Assembly (NCBI GenBank): GCA_021811505.1
Contig: JAJZOM010000202.1
Location: 1-5,858 of the forward strand
Origin: Thermoplasmata archaeon
Lineage (GTDB): Archaea > Thermoplasmatota > Thermoplasmata > Thermoplasmatales > Thermoplasmataceae
Direction: 5' to 3'
Length of the DNA stretch: 5,858 nucleotides
Within the stretch, counting starts at the first letter, position 1. Each line of letters opens with the position of its first letter. Shown piece after piece: positions 5,741-5,858 of the stretch. The position numbers were made by a program, and so were the translations under genes. The notes under the pieces are model-generated. The model saw only the letters and a program-made list of their open reading frames with translations. It did not search any database and was not told the origin of the DNA.

Positions 5741-5858
5741 ATGGATTACAAAAACATAGAGATTTCCAGAAACAATGCTGTTGCCACAGTATATTTTAAC
5801 AGACCGGACAGCCTGAATTCCTGGAATGAAGCACTGGTTGATGAATTAACCGATTTCC
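5741..5858 (+). CDS. Enoyl-CoA hydratase/isomerase family protein, N-terminal part only
   Basis: The reading frame is open from ATG 5741 to the window edge, giving 39 complete codons of a gene that continues beyond. The first residues (MDYKNIEISRNNAVATVYFN) form the opening beta hairpin of the crotonase fold. RPDSLNSWNEALVDEL at about 21-36 matches the family's conserved N-R-P-x-x-x-N-A/S-x-x-x-x-x-x-x-E-L segment. Members hydrate or isomerise 2-enoyl-CoA thioesters in beta-oxidation and related pathways. The oxyanion-hole and catalytic glutamate regions lie outside the window, so the exact reaction cannot be read. A weak GAGG ribosome-binding site supports this start. The gene is divergent from the ADP-forming acyl-CoA synthetase operon and fits an acyl-CoA degradation cluster. 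Confidence 0.85.
   Translation, partial: MDYKNIEISRNNAVATVYFNRPDSLNSWNEALVDELTDF

Noticed and set aside
5605..5799. A 64-codon plus-strand frame through the divergent intergenic region into the enoyl-CoA hydratase gene
   Set aside because: It overlaps the start of the hydratase in another frame. The hydratase frame has the family motif and an SD, and this one has neither.
1..5858. CRISPR arrays, insertion sequences, tRNA genes or toxin-antitoxin pairs
   Set aside because: I looked for regularly spaced repeats, terminal inverted repeats with transposase-like frames and cloverleaf-like sequence, and found none. The window is metabolic genes with short spacers.

Overview
The window looks archaeal, most likely from a Thermoplasmatales-like lineage (Thermoplasma, Ferroplasma or Cuniculiplasma type). 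The support is indirect: an ADP-forming acyl-CoA synthetase encoded as separate alpha and beta subunits, a stand-alone DUF35 zinc-ribbon protein alongside an archaeal or actinobacterial-type thiolase-like protein, AT-rich TATA-like boxes about 20 to 27 bp ahead of start codons with no Shine-Dalgarno sequence (leaderless transcripts), and frequent AGA, AGG and ATA codons. No rRNA, tRNA or marker gene is present, so the assignment is an inference.

Layout. Bases 1-191 hold no convincing gene, only the promoter of the first gene. Three plus-strand genes follow, each with its own candidate TATA box: a DUF35 OB-fold/zinc-ribbon protein (192-602), an AMP-forming acyl-CoA synthetase of the ANL superfamily (695-2173), and a thiolase-fold protein (2299-3501) that lacks both catalytic cysteines. 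Converging on them, with only 22 bp between the stop codons, is a minus-strand two-gene operon for an ADP-forming acetyl/acyl-CoA synthetase: alpha subunit (5577 down to 4186) and beta subunit (4189 down to 3524), overlapping by four bases (GTGA). A divergent promoter region (5578-5740) separates this operon from the start of an enoyl-CoA hydratase/isomerase gene (5741 onward), which runs off the window.

How the genes may work together (inference). All six genes concern acyl-CoA chemistry. An AMP-forming ligase would activate a carboxylic acid. The enoyl-CoA hydratase would add water to an unsaturated acyl-CoA. The thiolase-fold protein with DUF35 would break or make a C-C bond. The ADP-forming synthetase would recover ATP from the released acyl-CoA. 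The most interesting point is the thiolase-like protein. With no nucleophilic cysteine it cannot follow the ordinary thiolase mechanism, and its C-terminal signature resembles the steroid side-chain aldolase Ltp2, which works as a complex with a DUF35 protein. The window may therefore encode an archaeal retro-aldolase pathway for an unknown CoA-linked substrate.

Regulation. The acyl-CoA synthetase operon has a perfect 11-bp palindrome between its TATA box and its start codon, a typical position for an archaeal repressor operator. The internal beta-subunit gene has a strong Shine-Dalgarno sequence, whereas the genes that begin transcription units mostly have none.
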